A stretch of DNA of 8,420 nt from contig JBFXAN010000235.1 of the NCBI GenBank assembly GCA_050184225.1, positions 1 to 8,420 on the forward strand, in the 5' to 3' direction. Made by a program: the position numbers and the translations under genes. Source of the stretch: JBFXAN01 sp050184225 (GTDB lineage: Bacteria; Chloroflexota; Dehalococcoidia; CAUJGQ01). The notes under the pieces are model-generated. The model was not told the DNA's origin, ran no database searches, and saw only the letters and a program-made list of their open reading frames with translations. Below, piece after piece: positions 6,173 through 8,420 of the stretch (position 1 is the first letter of the stretch; each line of letters opens with the position of its first letter).

Positions 6173-8371
6173 CAAGCTCCCCTCTCCCGTCACGACGGGA
6201 GAGGGGCCGGGGGTGAGGGCCGGTCTCGCCGCGGCGCTCACCGCCTGAATCGTCGCCGCGCGTACATCGCCCACCTGGCGGAGCGCCGCGCGCAGGTCGT
6301 CGCGACCCCAGGCACGCCGGCCCTCGCGGTTCGGTAACTCGAGGGTGGCGTTAAGGGTGCGCTGCATCAGCCGGATGATCACCTCGTAGTTGTTGCGCTC
6401 ATCGCCCTTGCCGAGCAGCGGAATCAGGTCACGGCCAGCATAGTCGAGCTTGAGGTCGTTGAGCACCCCCGCGGCCGACCGGCGGAACCGGTCCTTCAAC
6501 TCCAGCAACAGGCCACGCCGTTCGACCTGTGTGCGGTTCATCACGTAGCCGCCGGTGCTGGCGTACTTCGCCTGCTGCGTCTCGATCATTTCGTCCAGAT
6601 CGGGGATCGGCAGGCCGCGCCGTCGCAGGTCGTCGATCTGGCGCCGGAGCGACTCCACCTCGAACGGTTCCACCCGCCGCCCCGCCTGCGCGCGGACGCC
6701 CGCGTCAATGCCGAGCAAGGAGTCAACGTCGTAGTGGCTGATCACCTCGTCGAGCACCCTGGTCCGCGCCTCCAGCGGCAACACCGGATCGCCCGGTTCA
6801 GTTTCGTCGTCCGCTGACCGCTCAGGCTCCATCGCCTCCGCATCCTCGTCGTCGGCGATCGCCTGGAGCACCGCTGCCGCTCGCCGCTGCTCCTTGTAAT
6901 CCTGCCACCACCGGTCCAGGTTGAGTCCCTTGTGCGCGATCACATAGGCGACGTTGTCCCCCGGTTTGGCGTTCGGTATCGCCCGCATCGCCCGGCCGAT
7001 GAACTGCGCGTAGGCGGCGAGCGAGCGATACGGCCGGAAAACCGCCGCGATCGAAATATTTGGATGGTCGTACCCCTCGCCGAGCAATCCGACCTGAACG
7101 ACACAGGCGACGCGTCCAGCGTGAAAGGCGTTGAGCCGCTTCTCCCGTTCCTCCCACGGCAGCTTCGAGTGCACGATCGCTGCCCGCACGCCCGCCGCCT
7201 CGAACAACCGCGCCACCTGCTCGGCATGGCGGATCGAACAGGCGGCGGCAATGATCTGGTGGCGCGTGCCGGACTTACATTGCCCCACCAACGCGGCCAC
7301 ACATTTCTCCACGATCGACCGATTTGACGCTTCGGAGAGGGCAATACTTTTGCTGAACCAATCCTGCTCGCGCAGTTGGAGCACCTGCTCCAGCGTGAGT
7401 TCCTGGGGGACGCCGTCCAGTGTGAAGGTCAGCTTCTCCGGTACGGCGTCGAGCGCGACCACGTTCTTGACGAAGCCCTGCGCGATCGCCTCGGCCAGCG
7501 GATAACGGTACACTTCCCGGCCGTAGATCTGGCGGCCATCGGCCCGATACGGCGTCGCGGTGAAGTACACTCGCTTCGCCTTGGGAAATTTGGCCAGGAT
7601 CATCTGCCAGGTATCGGCGGGGACATGATGCCCCTCGTCGACCAGCACCATGTCGAAGGTAGTGCTCTCAAACAACGGCAGCCACGCCGGCATCTGCTGA
7701 ACATTCGCCAGCACGATGTCCGCGAGGATCACATCCTCGGGCGTGTCGCCATCGCCGATCACCGCATACCGGGGCAGGTCGCGGGGATTGTCGAGAATGC
7801 CACGTACCAGGTAGACGTTGTCCGGCGACTCGGCGGCGATCGCCCGGCGGATCGTTTCTTTGATCGTCAGGTTCGGCACGACGATCAACACCCGCCCCCG
7901 CGCGATCCCGTAGGGCGCCGCCGCGATCAGCGTCGTCTTACCGCAACCGGTCGGTAGCTCCACGATCGCCGGTTCGTCCGCCCGCTCGTTGAAGTGCTCC
8001 CAGAGTTCGATGTACCCACCACGCTGCGGCGTCCGCAGCGCGTCATTGCCGACGATATACGCCTGAGCATCCTGAAAGTACCGTTCGACCTCTGCTGCCC
8101 GCCGCTGCTTCAGCGCCAACCAGCGCCGGCTGCGCTCCGTCTCCCGCGCCCCGCGCTGCCGGTTGCAGCCAGCACACAGCGGCCGCAGATTGAGTCCGGC
8201 ATCCTCGCCACCACGCGATCGCGGCTGCACATGATCGTCCTCGACGCTATCCGAAGCGCCATCAAGCACCATACCGCACTCGGCACAAGCGCGGTCGCCA
8301 TAGAAGCGCCCCCATCGTCGCGCGGCGGCTGGAAGGTTCGGTCGGATGGGACCGGTGTGTTGACTATTCAA
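6167..8371 (-). CDS. HNH endonuclease-superfamily II (DExH) helicase fusion
   Basis: This 734-residue protein begins with a Zn-type HNH nuclease domain: C29xxC32, D46-H47, GG (54-55), N61 and C66xxC69-N70, all expected residues present. A helicase core of the SSL2/ResIII type follows: Walker A LPTGCGKTT (139-147), DEGHH (245-249), TATPYR (271-276), GLLGEGYDHPNI (428-439) and QFIGRAMR (456-463). Residues 490-714 form a charged, mostly helical C-terminal region of unknown role. The protein probably cleaves or remodels DNA with ATP hydrolysis; anti-phage defence or DNA repair are inferences, and no methyltransferase is seen in the window. The start is a TTG at 8371, with AAGGAG five bases upstream, and it is needed to keep the nuclease cysteines. 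The last residues, LTPGPSPVVTGEG plus SLV, are encoded by palindromic repeat R3. Any promoter lies beyond the window edge. Confidence 0.88.
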   Translation of the reverse strand: MNSQHTGPIRPNLPAAARRWGRFYGDRACAECGMVLDGASDSVEDDHVQPRSRGGEDAGLNLRPLCAGCNRQRGARETERSRRWLALKQRRAAEVERYFQDAQAYIVGNDALRTPQRGGYIELWEHFNERADEPAIVELPTGCGKTTLIAAAPYGIARGRVLIVVPNLTIKETIRRAIAAESPDNVYLVRGILDNPRDLPRYAVIGDGDTPEDVILADIVLANVQQMPAWLPLFESTTFDMVLVDEGHHVPADTWQMILAKFPKAKRVYFTATPYRADGRQIYGREVYRYPLAEAIAQGFVKNVVALDAVPEKLTFTLDGVPQELTLEQVLQLREQDWFSKSIALSEASNRSIVEKCVAALVGQCKSGTRHQIIAAACSIRHAEQVARLFEAAGVRAAIVHSKLPWEEREKRLNAFHAGRVACVVQVGLLGEGYDHPNISIAAVFRPYRSLAAYAQFIGRAMRAIPNAKPGDNVAYVIAHKGLNLDRWWQDYKEQRRAAAVLQAIADDEDAEAMEPERSADDETEPGDPVLPLEARTRVLDEVISHYDVDSLLGIDAGVRAQAGRRVEPFEVESLRRQIDDLRRRGLPIPDLDEMIETQQAKYASTGGYVMNRTQVERRGLLLELKDRFRRSAAGVLNDLKLDYAGRDLIPLLGKGDERNNYEVIIRLMQRTLNATLELPNREGRRAWGRDDLRAALRQVGDVRAATIQAVSAAARPALTPGPSPVVTGEGSLV
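6176..6220 (-). repeat. Palindromic GC-rich interspersed repeat, copy R3 (subtype B), inside the helicase 3' end
   Basis: The core at 6179-6206 has 13-base perfect arms (CCCCTCTCCCGTC and its complement) around AC. Its minus-strand head is identical for 20 bases to copy R2 at 6054, so the two form an inverted pair about 80 bases apart. The whole copy is translated as the C-terminal residues of the HNH-helicase. This implies that it inserted at, or recruited, the end of that gene. Confidence 0.8.
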
Positions 8372-8387
8372 TGCAACTCCTTCACAG

Positions 8388-8420
8388 ACCCCTCCCCCGG
8401 CCCCTCCCCCCGCAGGCGGC
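8388..8420 (+). repeat. Palindromic GC-rich interspersed repeat, copy R4 (subtype A), cut by the window end
   Basis: Bases 8388-8413 are identical to the minus-strand head of R1 at 122-97. The element continues beyond the window, so its palindrome cannot be seen in full. It lies directly upstream of the AAGGAG ribosome site of the HNH-helicase gene and so falls in its leader or promoter region. Confidence 0.65.

Noticed and set aside
6176..8420. Insertion sequence carrying the helicase
   Set aside because: No transposase is present, the flanking repeats are of two subtypes and also occur elsewhere in the window, and no target-site duplication was found by eye.
1..8420. Frequent CGATCG/GATCGC motifs resembling an over-represented genomic word
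   Set aside because: They are spread through coding regions and fit GC-rich codon use (Ala-Ile, Asp-Arg pairs); without counts from the whole genome no enrichment can be claimed.

Overview
The window is GC-rich and compact, with six protein genes, all on the minus strand, so transcription runs from high to low coordinates. An F420-type LLM-class oxidoreductase, an exported serine hydrolase, GC-rich interspersed palindromic repeats and GTG/TTG starts suggest a high-GC environmental bacterium. A Chloroflexota (Thermomicrobia-like) or actinobacterial source is my best guess. This is an inference from gene content only; there is no rRNA or other phylogenetic marker.

In order of transcription: (1) 8371-6167 is an HNH nuclease/superfamily II helicase fusion, bracketed by palindromic repeats. 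(2) A short intergenic region at 6002-6166 holds a repeat and a recognisable promoter. (3) 6001-5309 and 5312-3576 encode an OmpR-type response regulator and its membrane histidine kinase, joined by a GTGA stop/start overlap. (4) 3496-2762 is a secreted protein of unknown function built from four copies of a short helical motif. It lies immediately downstream of the kinase, behind an inverted repeat that contains its whole Shine-Dalgarno sequence. (5) 2675-1167 is an exported beta-lactamase-fold serine hydrolase, followed by two hairpins, one of which resembles an intrinsic terminator. (6) 1002-133 is a probable F420-dependent LLM-class oxidoreductase.

The likely functional unit is regulator, kinase and exported repeat protein, read from one promoter near 6018-6047. 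The kinase would sense an extracytoplasmic signal through a region of about 200 residues. The exported protein may be an output or an accessory of that sensor. The serine hydrolase may be a distal member or a separate unit, because a GC-rich hairpin lies between them. The helicase and the oxidoreductase show no evident functional link to this group.

The most interesting points are the long RNA hairpin that should mask the ribosome-binding site of the exported protein, the HNH-helicase fusion as a possible single-gene defence or repair factor, and the fact that the C-terminus of that fusion is encoded by an interspersed palindromic repeat. There is no gene-free stretch longer than about 165 bases. 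No tRNA, rRNA, CRISPR array or transposase was seen.
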